Assembly: GCA_965204665.1 (NCBI GenBank)
Contig: OZ242002.1
Location: forward strand, 992,001 to 1,056,000
Source: Nemesobacter sp965204665
GTDB taxonomy: Bacteria > Desulfobacterota_D > UBA1144 > Nemesobacterales > Nemesobacteraceae
Direction: 5' to 3'
DNA length: 64,000 nt
This document shows positions 18,035-26,918 of this stretch, in pieces. Under the pieces are notes generated by a model that had not been told where the DNA came from, did not search any database, and was given only the letters and a program-made list of their open reading frames with translations. How positions within the stretch are numbered: the first letter of the stretch is position 1; every line of letters starts with the position of its first letter. The position numbers and the translations under genes are program-made.

Positions 18035-18643
18035 ATGGCGATAACCGTAAAAAGAATAACCCAACCCCGTCTGTCTTTCTGGGAGAAATTGTACATCCCG
18101 CAGATTATCAAGGGTCTTATGATCACCATAAGACATATAACGAACCGCCGTCCGATTACAGTCAAGTACCCTGAAGAGATAAAAGCCCTTCCTGAAAACT
18201 ACCGCGGGCTGCACATAATGCCCGGAGATGATGAAGGGGAAATAAGATGCGTTGCCTGTAAACTCTGCGAGATAGCGTGTCCGACCCAGGCTATCTCCAT
18301 AGTTTCGGAACCGGCCGATGATTACGGCATCGAAAGAAGACCGAAGGTCTACAACATAGATTTCATGCGCTGCGTTTTCTGCGGCTTCTGCGTTGAGGCA
18401 TGTCCCTGCGACGCGCTCCGAATGGGGATGAAGTACGAACTCGCTTCCTACAGCCGCGCGGGGCTTGTCCACACGAAGGAAGTCTTTTTCGACCCGACAG
18501 TAAAAAGCGAAGCTCCCAGGGATAACGCCAACTTCCTCTACAGGATGCGGAAAGGTGAGATACTTGACGACCCGGAAGAGATTTCAAAAATAGCAGGGCT
18601 CGACGGCACCTACTCCGAAAGATCATCGGATGCTGCGGAGTAA
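18035..18643 (+). CDS. nuoI: NADH-quinone oxidoreductase subunit I
   Basis: Ferredoxin-like subunit of respiratory complex I carrying two [4Fe-4S] clusters on the path to quinone. The 202-residue protein shows both cluster motifs, CVACKLCEIACP (near 71-82) and CVFCGFCVEACPCDA (near 112-126), preceded by the RGLHIM region typical of NuoI. Length is normal. The gene stands alone: no other nuo gene is in the window, so either the complex I genes are dispersed or this is an extra copy. It is followed convergently by the accA-accD fusion. Confidence 0.95.
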   Translation: MAITVKRITQPRLSFWEKLYIPQIIKGLMITIRHITNRRPITVKYPEEIKALPENYRGLHIMPGDDEGEIRCVACKLCEIACPTQAISIVSEPADDYGIERRPKVYNIDFMRCVFCGFCVEACPCDALRMGMKYELASYSRAGLVHTKEVFFDPTVKSEAPRDNANFLYRMRKGEILDDPEEISKIAGLDGTYSERSSDAAE

Positions 18644-18698
18644 CGCCGGGTCACATTTTCAGCTTGCGGAACGGAGTTTTCGGGGTGACGAAGGTTTA

Positions 18699-20546
18699 TT
18701 ACAACCAGTCCTCGTTGAAAACGTTCGTGTTCTGTTCGTGAAGACCCACGGAGCCTGTAATGTTCTTGAAACCCCGTAGTTGAAGAAGTCCCGTGATCAC
18801 GGGTTTTATCTGCCTTCTCTCGGCCACCAGGTGAACGCCGCCGTACTTTTCGTAGAACTCGGACGACATTATCTTGGGGTCCACCCCTCGTCCTCCGCTT
18901 GTAAGTTTCACTACGCGGTCCCCGGCGAAGGCTATCACGGCTTTTTTCTCCGCTATGAGGAAATCCCCCTGCACGGAGTAACTCGCAAGAGCACCTCCGG
19001 TTGTGGGGTGACCCAATATGGAGATGTTCGGAAGACCGTTTTCCCGCAGTTTCGTGATTGCCGATATGGTTTTGGCCATCTGGTAAAGCGCCACCGTTCC
19101 TTCCTGCATCCTGGCTCCTCCGCTTACCGTTACGGTGACGAGCGGAAGTTTCTTCTCTATGCAGTAATTGACGATTATGTTCATCTTCTCACCGAAAACG
19201 GAACTCATCGATCCGCCCATGAACCGGAAATCACATACCGCCACGGCGACGGGTATGCCGAACATGGTTCCGTATCCGGTCACCAGGGAATCTTTCGAGT
19301 CCGTTTTTCCGGCCAGTTTCTTTACCGATGCCGAGTAGTTGAAAAAGTTGTAGGTCGGATCCACATCTTCAAGGCAGAGGTCGGGTTCTATTTCATGAAA
19401 CGACGCTTCGTCGAGCAGAAACTCCAGATAGTCGTCCGAACTGAGAGTTTCAGGTCGTCCGCAGCAGGGACATGTGGAGTTGTTCGCGTGAAGTTCCGTT
19501 TTCGTGAGCTGGCTCTTGCATCCTGATCTGATGATTTTTCCCTGACCGTCTTTTTCATCGTTGCAGAAGTAGGGCTCCGCGCCGTAAAGAGCTATCTGCA
19601 TCTGCGAGATGTCTTCCGTCTGCTTCGCCCCGCTGAAATAGTTCGGAAGCCATGCTTTTATTTTCTTCGTTATTCCCGTGTATATCTGTTTCTCTCTTTT
19701 TGTCCGTCCGCATCTTTCGATTTTTCGGCGAAGTTCCTGTCGCAGATGCCTTACGTCATGCAGGTCGAGTTCCCTGGATGTTTCCGCCAGGGATTCCTGA
19801 AGAGTCTTCAGTGTCGAGGAAATGTATGAACTCTTTCCGAGCGCGGGTTCTTTTACTATTTCATCTATTATTCCGTACTTTTTCATGTGAGCGGCGGTGG
19901 GCTGGAGCACTTCAAGCGCTTCCGCAACCTTCTCCGCGCTTCTGAAAAGAATAGCGGAACAGCCTTCAGCGGTTATAACCGAGTATTCGGCTCGGGACAG
20001 CATAAGCCTTCTGTGCCCGAGTTGTATGGCTATGGCGCCTCCGCTTCCTCCAAGCCCCAGGACGGTGCTTATGGTTTTTGTCCGAAGGGACATCATCTTC
20101 GACTGGCAGTAGGATATAAGCCACGACTGCAGTTTTTCAGCCGAATACTCGTAAGGGTCTCCGCCGACTGTATCGATAAAAGTGAACAGTTTGATACGGT
20201 TTCTCTCCGCGTAGTTCATCATGCAGAGCGAGATCCCGTAACCGTCGGCCTTCACCATTCCGTAGTTGAGTTTCGTTCTTTCAGCATCGTCCGAAGGAGT
20301 CTGCTGGGCTATTATCGCCACCCGCTCCGCAGTTCCCTTGAATACGGCGGTACCCACTATCACTGCGGGGTCGTTTACGAATTCAATCTTTCTGCCCGAC
20401 GGGGCGTAGAGAAAACTCTGAAACCCTGACAACTTGTTCCACGGGGTAAAGTCGGTGAATATCGTTCCTATCAGATTTTTGGACTTGATCCGCTGATAGG
20501 ATTTGGCCTCTTCATGAGCCTGAAGGATTTTCGATGTCGATGTCAT
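18699..20546 (-). CDS. Acetyl-CoA carboxylase carboxyltransferase, fused alpha and beta subunits
   Basis: Catalyses transfer of the carboxyl group from biotin to acetyl-CoA, the second half-reaction of malonyl-CoA synthesis. One chain of 615 residues carries an AccA-like N-terminal half (TVLGLGGSGGAIAIQLGHR near 190) and an AccD-like C-terminal half with a four-cysteine zinc site (the pair CPCCGRP near 370) and VTVSGGARMQEG plus GHPTTGGALASY. The order AccA then AccD differs from the usual separate genes. I choose ATG 20546 because GGAGAG lies about nine bases upstream; an 18-codon extension is possible. No biotin carboxylase gene is nearby. Confidence 0.9.
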   Translation of the reverse strand: MTSTSKILQAHEEAKSYQRIKSKNLIGTIFTDFTPWNKLSGFQSFLYAPSGRKIEFVNDPAVIVGTAVFKGTAERVAIIAQQTPSDDAERTKLNYGMVKADGYGISLCMMNYAERNRIKLFTFIDTVGGDPYEYSAEKLQSWLISYCQSKMMSLRTKTISTVLGLGGSGGAIAIQLGHRRLMLSRAEYSVITAEGCSAILFRSAEKVAEALEVLQPTAAHMKKYGIIDEIVKEPALGKSSYISSTLKTLQESLAETSRELDLHDVRHLRQELRRKIERCGRTKREKQIYTGITKKIKAWLPNYFSGAKQTEDISQMQIALYGAEPYFCNDEKDGQGKIIRSGCKSQLTKTELHANNSTCPCCGRPETLSSDDYLEFLLDEASFHEIEPDLCLEDVDPTYNFFNYSASVKKLAGKTDSKDSLVTGYGTMFGIPVAVAVCDFRFMGGSMSSVFGEKMNIIVNYCIEKKLPLVTVTVSGGARMQEGTVALYQMAKTISAITKLRENGLPNISILGHPTTGGALASYSVQGDFLIAEKKAVIAFAGDRVVKLTSGGRGVDPKIMSSEFYEKYGGVHLVAERRQIKPVITGLLQLRGFKNITGSVGLHEQNTNVFNEDWL

Positions 20547-20749
20547 AGAATTGGACTCTCCGCTTCGACGGGAAATAAAACCCGTAAACGAGGTTAGCAA
20601 GTATATAGGTTAACCGGTTTAAGAGAAACGGAGGTTTTCCCCAGCCGTATCGTCTTGTATTCCGCACACGGGCTCATTGCGTCTCCGTTCGAGAAACAGC
20701 CTCGCTTTTTCTTCGCGGAATACGCGACGCTTTGGTTGTTGAGTTCTGT

Positions 20750-21073
20750 TTATGCGGTGAAGGATTGTCCGCAACCGCAGGAACCGGTCGCGTTGGGATT
20801 TTCAATTGAAAAACCCGTTCCGTTGAGACCGTCTTTGAAATCCAGCACGGCGCCGTCGAGAAATGTAAAACTGATCTCGTCAATGGCGACTTTTATGCCT
20901 CCGGACTCAACCATGCTGTCTCCTTTTTCAGTCTCGTCGTCAAAGCCCATCTCATAAGAAAAGCCGGAACAGCCGCCCGGTACTATCCTCACGCGAAGAA
21001 ACGCGTTCTGTAAATCGTCTTCAGCAAGCAGCCTCTTTATTTCATTAACGGCTTTCGGAGTTACGGAAAACAT
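20750..21073 (-). CDS. ErpA/IscA-type iron-sulfur cluster assembly protein
   Basis: A 107-residue A-type carrier that takes up [Fe-S] clusters and passes them to apoproteins. The three conserved cysteines are present: one in VPGGCSGFSYEMGF (near 35) and two in GSCGCGQSF (near 99 and 101). Length and the closing C-G-C-G motif are typical; the family is HesB/ErpA. Its start has an AGGAGG-like site about seven bases upstream. It lies upstream of the accA-accD fusion on the same strand with a 200-base gap, so cotranscription is uncertain. Confidence 0.92.
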   Translation of the reverse strand: MFSVTPKAVNEIKRLLAEDDLQNAFLRVRIVPGGCSGFSYEMGFDDETEKGDSMVESGGIKVAIDEISFTFLDGAVLDFKDGLNGTGFSIENPNATGSCGCGQSFTA

Positions 21074-21312
21074 TCTTCCACTACCTCCTTGAGGTATAAA
21101 TTTGTTTGTTTTTTACTCCAACACGCTTAATAAGATACTGTTGACAAGTGTAGTTGTCAACGCAGAAAAGCGGTTGCGCTGTTGTATTGTTGTTGAACTC
21201 TGAAATATAACACCGGCAATTGCAGCGAGGTGGTTACCCCGCAGGCGAGCAATTGAAAAGGCTGAGAGATTGGTATTGTGCATGTGCTACGGTACTGTAA
21301 AACTACGGAAAT

Positions 21313-21423
21313 ATGTCTTACGACATCGGGTATAGTCACCTCGGCTGCGATGAAGTAAGGCGGATAGAAAGGTTGAAGAGTACGGGTTCGTCGACCTCTC
21401 AGTTCGGCTACAACAAGGACTGA
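21313..21423 (+). CDS. Short open frame, 36 residues, possible gene remnant
   Basis: Starts MSYDIGYSHLG and ends STSQFGYNKD. No clear ribosome binding site. A similar end (STGAFGYNRD) can be read downstream of the TauE/SafE remnant near 27421, suggesting both are remnants of one gene family. Function unknown. Confidence 0.25.
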   Translation: MSYDIGYSHLGCDEVRRIERLKSTGSSTSQFGYNKD

Positions 21424-21463
21424 CCAGTTGAGACATTTGGGCGGATTCTTTTTTCGAGAAAAA

Positions 21464-21487
21464 CCCCGCCGGCTGCAGCCGGCGGGG
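21464..21487 (-). terminator. Perfect 10-bp GC hairpin with T run on the minus strand
   Basis: Arms CCCCGCCGGC and GCCGGCGGGG around TGCA. On the minus strand the stem is followed by TTTTTCTCG, as in an intrinsic terminator, so it would stop transcripts coming from the lipoprotein side. On the plus strand the stem is followed by A bases instead. Confidence 0.65.
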
Positions 21488-21513
21488 AAAAACTAATCAA
21501 GGGAGGTGTTACC

Positions 21514-21579
21514 ATGAAAAAAACACGACCGAGCAAAACGCTCAACCGCAATAGAAAACAGGAGGTGCTCTCTGTGTAA
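21514..21579 (+). CDS. Possible 21-residue basic peptide
   Basis: ATG at 21514 with GGGAGGTG six bases upstream, one of the best ribosome binding sites in the window. It encodes MKKTRPSKTLNRNRKQEVLS plus V. A second AGGAGGTG lies inside its end. No homologue comes to mind; it could be a leader peptide or a small functional peptide. Real translation is uncertain. Confidence 0.35.
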   Translation: MKKTRPSKTLNRNRKQEVLSV

Positions 21580-21818
21580 TTGCTGTAAAGGCTACCTGAA
21601 AAAGCGGAAAAGTCAAGAGTCGGCGGTACCACTGAAGAAAATGGCTGCCTGAAAAAGACTGAAAAACAATATTCCTGAAACATCCGAGTTTAACGGGTGA
21701 AGTCTTTGAGTTATTGAGAATTCAATTGAGGCGTACTCATTAACCGGCATCGTGTTTTTCAGGAGAACAGAAATAGAAAATCATCAGATAGGTTACGGTC
21801 GGCGTACCCAGGACATGC

Positions 21819-21992
21819 ATGGACAGCGATACTCGCCAGTTGTTGGATTTCAGGCTACAACCGGCCGGCTTCCCCGTGGTGGATATTCCCGAGGCTGAAC
21901 CGGATGCGGATTCGGATGTGTCTCCCGAGGAAAAGTGGAATAATCACTTTCCCTCGCAACTACAGGTCATTCCGTCACGCGGTCACAAGTAA
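21819..21992 (+). CDS. Possible small acidic protein, 57 residues
   Basis: ATG at 21819 with AGGA five bases upstream. The product begins MDSDTRQLLDFRLQPAGFP and continues with an acidic E-P-D-A-D-S-D-V-S segment. Codon use looks coding. Its last 26 bases overlap the end of the convergent lipoprotein gene. It may be a remnant of a longer gene; function unknown. Confidence 0.35.
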   Translation: MDSDTRQLLDFRLQPAGFPVVDIPEAEPDADSDVSPEEKWNNHFPSQLQVIPSRGHK

Positions 21993-22515
21993 TTGCCAGA
22001 CTGTCTTCAAGTGTATAGCCCGGGTTGGACGGGGCTTCCGGTGAATACACTCTAATCTTTTGGGCGGGTGCCGTCACTTGGTCAGGAGATATGAAGGTTT
22101 TTGCACAATCCACCCGGTACCTGAACAAATCATTTCGTTGACACCACCAAAATTCATTGCCGCCGACAGGAGCAGTTTTCCAAATTGCGGTGTATTTTGG
22201 GGGTTTTGTTCCGTGTCGGCATTTTTCCCAGATTTTTATATGATTTTGTTTATTGGGATAATCGTTATGTATAACCAAAGTAAGAGTCCCGTCGGCTTTT
22301 ACATTCTCTGTGTAACTAATCCCGTCGTCTCTTTCACATTCCCATTCCCCGACGACGGTCTCCGTATTTTGAAACGGCAATGGTGGAAAGGGGTGCGGTG
22401 AACCCATCCCGACACAATCAAATCCATGACCCTCGCCATCGCCGTTATTATCAGAACCACCACAACCGGAAATGAAGAACAGACATACAAACAAAAGAAC
22501 AGATAAGTTTTTCAT
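21967..22515 (-). CDS. Secreted lipoprotein of unknown function
   Basis: The 182-residue product has a classic lipoprotein signal: hydrophobic LSVLLFVCLFF followed by lipobox ISGC with the lipidated cysteine at residue 18 and a flexible G/S/D/N-rich stretch behind it. Position +2 after the cysteine is Gly, so retention in the inner membrane is not signalled and an outer-membrane location is likely. The mature part has several Cys and Trp residues (GEWECERDDG, NEFWWCQRND), suggesting disulfides and a small beta-rich domain. An AGGAACTACC ribosome binding region precedes the ATG. I do not recognise the family. The hairpin at 21464 may end its transcript. Confidence 0.75.
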   Translation of the reverse strand: MKNLSVLLFVCLFFISGCGGSDNNGDGEGHGFDCVGMGSPHPFPPLPFQNTETVVGEWECERDDGISYTENVKADGTLTLVIHNDYPNKQNHIKIWEKCRHGTKPPKYTAIWKTAPVGGNEFWWCQRNDLFRYRVDCAKTFISPDQVTAPAQKIRVYSPEAPSNPGYTLEDSLAITCDRVTE

Positions 22516-23036
22516 GGTAGTTCCTCTTTTTTATCTCACTTGTTATAAATTTCTATGCCCGACATTATATTCTGCTATCGGCCCCATGTAAGTCAAGCAT
22601 TTTGTTTGAAGAGATATTTCACTGTATCGTTGTATTCGGATCCGGTGACCGCATTTCGTGCAATCAATGATGTGTTTACTACAGCGTCGATACGGATATT
22701 TCACCAAATTGAAGACGGGATTTCATTTCAGTGAAATTCGGTTGCAGCAGCGACCGGACAACCTTATTTACTGGAAGGTAGGTCTACAGTCGCAGGTTGT
22801 TCACACCGTCATAAATAACTCGGCGAACCCGAAAAAAAGATATCCGACTGCCGCTGCTTCGGAAGGACTGAAAACTAGCTCTCTGCTCATGGAACCGCCG
22901 CAATCCGTCTCCCGTTGACCGAACGTTATCAATAGCCGTCGTTGCTTCTACGAGCAACTTGAAGTTGAATTGTTGAAGACCTGAGGCAAACCAGGAGTGT
23001 TGCCCGACAGGTGATGTTTATTGTATATTTCTGCGG
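22516..23036. other. Intergenic stretch, no supported gene
   Basis: About 520 bases. An open frame at 22658-22918 lacks a ribosome binding site and has low-complexity ends; not called. The last 45 bases are repeated before the second M24 peptidase copy (29160-29203). Confidence 0.4.
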
Positions 23037-24167
23037 GTGAGCAGAACCGCCTACCTCATAATAGACTCAAGCGAAGCCAACTCCGATCTTTACTACAGAA
23101 CGGGTTTTTTCGTTCCGGACCCCGTTATTTTCTTCGAGCACGATTCACGGCGCACGCTTGTTCTGAGCGACTTGGAAATCGAACGAGGGAAAAAACAAGG
23201 TGCGGCGGAGCATATAATTTCCCTGAGGGAGTGCGTAAAAAAACTCAACGCGAACGGAGTCAGGTCTCCCGACAATGCGGACATCGCGGCGCTTGTCCTG
23301 AAGGAGAGGGGAATAAGAAGTCTTATAGTGCAGAGGAACTTCCCGGTTTTTTACGCCGACAGACTGAGAAAGTCGGGTTTCTTCCTTAAGACGGCCGGCA
23401 CCCATTTTCTTTTTCCCTGCCGCATGAAGAAGACCGCACAAGAAGTTTCCCTGTTGAAAAAAGCCCTTTCGGTTACCGCAGAGGCCATGAGACTCGCGAT
23501 ATCGATCATTTCTGGTTCGGAGGTGAACAAGGGAATTCTTCATCTTGACGGAAAACCCCTTACTTCGGAAATCGTCCGTTCCGCGGTCAACTCTTTTCTC
23601 GCGGGGCGCGGCTACCTGGCGTCCAACACTATAGTGGCCGGAGGGGTGTCGGGGTCGATGCCCCATGAGACCGGTTCGGGACCTCTTGTTTCCGGCTGGC
23701 CGGTGGTGATTGATATTTTCCCCAGGTCCCTGGAAAACGGTTATTTCGGAGATATGACCAGAACCGTGGTGAAAGGAGAACCTTCAAAGCGGCTTTCGGC
23801 CATGTACGATACGGTTCTCGGCGGTCAGAAGATAGCGTTTTCCATGATAAAGGACGGAGTGAGATCAAGGGATGTGCACGACGCGATAACGGATTTTTTC
23901 ATAGAAAGCGGTTTTCCCGACTCGGTTTCGGAATCGGGCAGTCCCGAGGGGTTCATACACTCGACAGGGCACGGACTCGGACTTGACATTCACGAGCCGC
24001 CGCGCATCGGAGCGGGAAAGGAAATACTCAGGGAGGGCAATGTGGTTACCGTGGAGCCCGGTCTTTACTACGGGAATCTCGGGGGCGTGAGGATAGAGGA
24101 TGTGGTCTTGGTCACCGAAGACGGGAATGAGAACCTGACCCGATGCTCGAAAAGATTCAGGGTGTAG
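23037..24167 (+). CDS. M24-family metallopeptidase (Xaa-Pro aminopeptidase-like)
   Basis: Cleaves N-terminal residues from peptides, probably X-Pro bonds, using two metal ions. In the 376-residue product the metal ligands can be placed: Asp in VVIDIFPRSLENGYFGDMTR (both Asp, near 225 and 236), His in HSTGHGLGLDIHEPP (near 310), Glu in VTVEPGLYYG (near 343) and Glu in GGVRIEDVVLV (near 357). The start is GTG, matched by ATG in the duplicate at 29204. mazG follows after two bases. The pair, with 45 upstream bases, is duplicated at 29160-31057, where the peptidase copy is broken. This copy is intact. Confidence 0.88.
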   Translation: MSRTAYLIIDSSEANSDLYYRTGFFVPDPVIFFEHDSRRTLVLSDLEIERGKKQGAAEHIISLRECVKKLNANGVRSPDNADIAALVLKERGIRSLIVQRNFPVFYADRLRKSGFFLKTAGTHFLFPCRMKKTAQEVSLLKKALSVTAEAMRLAISIISGSEVNKGILHLDGKPLTSEIVRSAVNSFLAGRGYLASNTIVAGGVSGSMPHETGSGPLVSGWPVVIDIFPRSLENGYFGDMTRTVVKGEPSKRLSAMYDTVLGGQKIAFSMIKDGVRSRDVHDAITDFFIESGFPDSVSESGSPEGFIHSTGHGLGLDIHEPPRIGAGKEILREGNVVTVEPGLYYGNLGGVRIEDVVLVTEDGNENLTRCSKRFRV

Positions 24168-24169
24168 CG

Positions 24170-24943
24170 ATGGTCGAAAACGGAGAAAAAAAGACTTTGG
24201 ATGATCTGGTTTTGATTGCGGAGCGCCTTCGCGGTCCCGGAGGCTGTCCGTGGGACAGGGAGCAGACGCTCGAGTCTCTCCGGGCGTATGTTCTTGAAGA
24301 GGCGTACGAAGTCATACAGGCAATAGAACTTGAAGATACGGAAGGGCTTTTGGAGGAACTGGGAGATTTTCTTTTCCAAGTTGTTTTTATTTCCCGGATA
24401 GCGTCTGAAGAAGGTAAATTCAATATCGACGATGTGATAAGGGGGGTCTGCGACAAACTCGTGAGGAGGCACCCGCACGTGTTCGGAGAAAAGAAGGCGA
24501 AGGACGCAAAGGAGGCGCTTGAAACCTGGAACGCGGAGAAGATGAAGGAGAAGAAAGGAAAACTGCCTGTTGAAGAGGTTCCCAGAGCAATGCCTTCTCT
24601 TATGAGGGCTCAGAGAATAGGTGAGAAGGCATCGCGCGCAGGGTTCGACTGGGAAAACGCATCCGATGTTCTCTCCAAGGTGAAGGAAGAACTTTCAGAA
24701 CTTGAGAGGGAGATGGGGTCAGACGAGCCGGAGAAGATAAAAGAAGAGTGGGGAGACCTGATTTTTTCAGTGGCTAATCTGGCACGTCATCTGGGAATTG
24801 ACGCCGAGACCGCATCCCATGCGGCATCCGGAAAGTTCATCGAAAGGTTTTCGCGGCTCAATACTCTTGTCGGCGACCGGGAAATTCTGCAGATGTCTCC
24901 TCGACAAATTGAAAAAATCTGGGAAGAAGCGAAAAAATCGTGA
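24170..24943 (+). CDS. mazG: Nucleoside triphosphate pyrophosphohydrolase MazG
   Basis: Hydrolyses nucleoside triphosphates, possibly non-canonical ones, to monophosphate and pyrophosphate. The 257-residue protein has the double MazG arrangement: RLRGPGGCPWDREQT and LEEAYEVIQAIE with EELGDFLFQVVF in the first half, and KEELSELEREM with EEWGDLIFSVANLARHLG in the second, giving the acidic metal-binding residues. Start at ATG 24170, two bases after the peptidase stop; an in-frame ATG 27 bases earlier lies inside that gene. A decayed duplicate lies at 30341-31057. Confidence 0.92.
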   Translation: MVENGEKKTLDDLVLIAERLRGPGGCPWDREQTLESLRAYVLEEAYEVIQAIELEDTEGLLEELGDFLFQVVFISRIASEEGKFNIDDVIRGVCDKLVRRHPHVFGEKKAKDAKEALETWNAEKMKEKKGKLPVEEVPRAMPSLMRAQRIGEKASRAGFDWENASDVLSKVKEELSELEREMGSDEPEKIKEEWGDLIFSVANLARHLGIDAETASHAASGKFIERFSRLNTLVGDREILQMSPRQIEKIWEEAKKS

Positions 24944-25336
24944 GACATCTTCAAATCTGGCGTTCAGCAGGTTTTGAAAAAAAAGCGCCACATCCGGTTA
25001 ATTTGAATTCGTCAAGAACCAGACTCAAGCAGTAATTGACGGGTTCGGTGACCCGTAACAGGTTTACTGTCATCTCAGTGGTCTGCTGCAGAACTCAGGA
25101 GAAGCCGAGCCGTCTGCCTCAGCAGATCGCTGAGGTCGTCGCAGACCTGTTCAGGACTGCCGAATCCGGAGTCCGGTCGTCTCTGAAGGGAAGACCCGTC
25201 GATTACTGTTCGGGTCTCCTCTCTGCCGACGAACTTTCTGAAAATACTTTCCAATGAATCCATAAACACATTTTGACCTTCACGGTCAAAGACTTTTTTT
25301 CAAAAACTGCCGAACACCAGATTAGAACATAACTCC
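24944..25336. other. Intergenic stretch, no supported gene
   Basis: About 390 bases after mazG. Short open frames on both strands overlap each other and none has a ribosome binding site. The promoter of the sorted surface protein lies at its right edge. Confidence 0.4.
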
Positions 25337-25365
25337 TTGACAGACTCTCAGTTCAGTAATAGAAT
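25337..25365 (+). promoter_or_regulatory. Sigma70-type promoter of the secreted sorting-signal protein
   Basis: TTGACA at 25337-25342, a 17-base spacer and TAGAAT at 25360-25365. Transcription would start near 25372, leaving a leader of about 77 bases before the ATG at 25449, which has a GGGGGTG ribosome binding region. Confidence 0.6.
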
Positions 25366-25448
25366 AGCGGTGGGCGAGATGGATGTTTTGTTCGAGGAAG
25401 TCGACAAGAATCACAAGACCCGAATAAATCTTGCAAGGGGGTGTTTGC

Positions 25449-26852
25449 ATGAAAATCATAAAGAATGTTCGGTTGCTTTTTCTGCTGGGATTGGTCTTTT
25501 CGTTCGGCTCGGTGCCGGTCTACGCTCATGTCGACGACGATAAAGGTGGAACCGAAGGGGGTAGAGAGGCTTCAGAGGTAACTGTTACAGATGAAAGCCA
25601 TGTTCGGGAGTTTCTCTCGCATGTAAAGGGTCACTATGATTCTTTCATAGAATCAGGCGGAAAGAGAACAGGCCTGGGCCGGAAGATCGCAGTTATCTCC
25701 AGAAACTTGAGAACGAGTGAAGTTTACAAAACAGATGAAATGTACGTGATTATAATTAACTCTGTCGGAAATGTCTTGAATCACACGGCATACCCTCAAT
25801 TTTTCGGATACAAATTTAATTCGGATTCAACGAGAAAAGACATGTCTCCCGAGAAGGCATTGAAATCTTTGATCGAAGGGTCGGCCGGTGGTAATACCGT
25901 GTGTGAAGATTACAATTACGGCGGTAAAACCAGAGTGGCCTGCGCAACCCGCGGGGATTTCTTAGTAGATAACAACATGACGATAATAGCGGGTCTTCAC
26001 CATGCACAGGAAGGAGTTTTCTCCGAACCCGACTGCTCATCTTTTCCGCGTCTGCCTGTCACCGCCGAGGACGTATATAAGAACCCCACCGAAGCTCAAC
26101 TCAAAGCTTTTGTGGTAAGTTCCATTGAATCGTACGAACAGGCTTTGCTCACCAAGGTGTCCGAATTGGTCAACGAAACTGACCTGGACTTGAGTGATGC
26201 GCAAAGCGCAGCGAGATTCTCTCTGGCACTTACTCAGAAAATAGGCGGATTGGTTGGATGTCTGACGCTTGGACAATTCAAGCATAAGAACATATACCTT
26301 TTCGTCATGAAAAAAACTCCGGACGGTACTGTAACCATCAACGGAAACAATCCCGCTCTGAACGGTCTTACGCTGGAGTTGGAAGACGACCAGCTGGAGG
26401 GGCCGGACAAAAAGATAGTAACTCTGTTTCGAAATGCCCTGACGAAAGGCAGCGGCGGAGAACCTGAAGTGGGACAGTTCGCCACGGTAAAATACCGCTG
26501 GAGCGACCCTGAACGCACTGACGATAAAGTTGACAACTGGCTTGAAACGAACAAGGTGCCCGGCACTTCACCTAAAACGAGTTATATCGAAGTCATGAAC
26601 CCGATGTCCGAAGCCGTTAAAGAGAATCCGGCCTTCGGGCGTTCGTTAAATGCCGTGGTCAACAATATCGACAATATCTTCGGTTCCGGGATTTATCCGA
26701 AGGCTTCGGCAGGTATGCCTGCGGCTGAGGATGACGATGACGGATGCGCGATTGCCGGAACGGATTATTCATCATCTCAAAGCACTCCGGCTAATCTGCT
26801 GCTGACGGCTTCCGTGCTGCTCTCGGTTGTGTTTTTGAGAAGACGCGTTTAG
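25449..26852 (+). CDS. Secreted Cache-like protein with C-terminal sorting signal
   Basis: About 467 residues. The N-terminus is a signal peptide (basic MKIIKNVR, then LLFLLGLVFSFGSVPVYA). The segment EMYVIIINSVGNVLNHTAYPQ resembles a single Cache domain, a small-molecule-sensing fold. The C-terminus is a sorting signal: an acidic DDDDGCAIAG segment, a short spacer, a hydrophobic helix (NLLLTASVLLSVVFL) and RRRV, like JDVT-CTERM/MYXO-CTERM signals that are processed at the cysteine. No C-terminal signalling domain follows, so it is likely a surface-displayed binding protein. The ATG at 25449 is preferred over TTG 25431 because the signal peptide begins there. A strong terminator follows. Confidence 0.7.
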   Translation: MKIIKNVRLLFLLGLVFSFGSVPVYAHVDDDKGGTEGGREASEVTVTDESHVREFLSHVKGHYDSFIESGGKRTGLGRKIAVISRNLRTSEVYKTDEMYVIIINSVGNVLNHTAYPQFFGYKFNSDSTRKDMSPEKALKSLIEGSAGGNTVCEDYNYGGKTRVACATRGDFLVDNNMTIIAGLHHAQEGVFSEPDCSSFPRLPVTAEDVYKNPTEAQLKAFVVSSIESYEQALLTKVSELVNETDLDLSDAQSAARFSLALTQKIGGLVGCLTLGQFKHKNIYLFVMKKTPDGTVTINGNNPALNGLTLELEDDQLEGPDKKIVTLFRNALTKGSGGEPEVGQFATVKYRWSDPERTDDKVDNWLETNKVPGTSPKTSYIEVMNPMSEAVKENPAFGRSLNAVVNNIDNIFGSGIYPKASAGMPAAEDDDDGCAIAGTDYSSSQSTPANLLLTASVLLSVVFLRRRV

Positions 26853-26878
26853 TTGCAACTTTAAGTTTTGTTGATAGG

Positions 26879-26918
26879 ACGAGGGCAGTCTTTCGTGACT
26901 GCCCTCGTTTTTATTTTC
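26879..26918 (+). terminator. Intrinsic terminator
   Basis: A perfect 12-bp stem (ACGAGGGCAGTC with its complement), a six-base loop and then TTTTTATTTT. It lies 27 bases after the sorted surface protein gene. Confidence 0.9.

Larger units (their letters stand above)
21074..21818. other. Gene-poor stretch with a perfect hairpin and very short open frames
   Basis: About 745 bases without a normal-sized gene. It holds a 36-codon frame at 21313-21423, a strong palindrome at 21464-21487 and a 21-codon frame at 21514-21579 with a good ribosome binding site. The segment FGYNKD of the first frame resembles FGYNRD encoded near 27421, so it may be a decayed repeat. I see no tRNA or known RNA. Confidence 0.4.

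Noticed and set aside
18780..20429. Long open frames on the plus strand opposite the accA-accD fusion
   Set aside because: They mirror a clear gene with recognisable AccA and AccD motifs, have no ribosome binding sites and no protein-like pattern.
22658..22918. 86-codon open frame upstream of the M24 peptidase
   Set aside because: No ribosome binding site and no protein-like segment; ends in low-complexity sequence.
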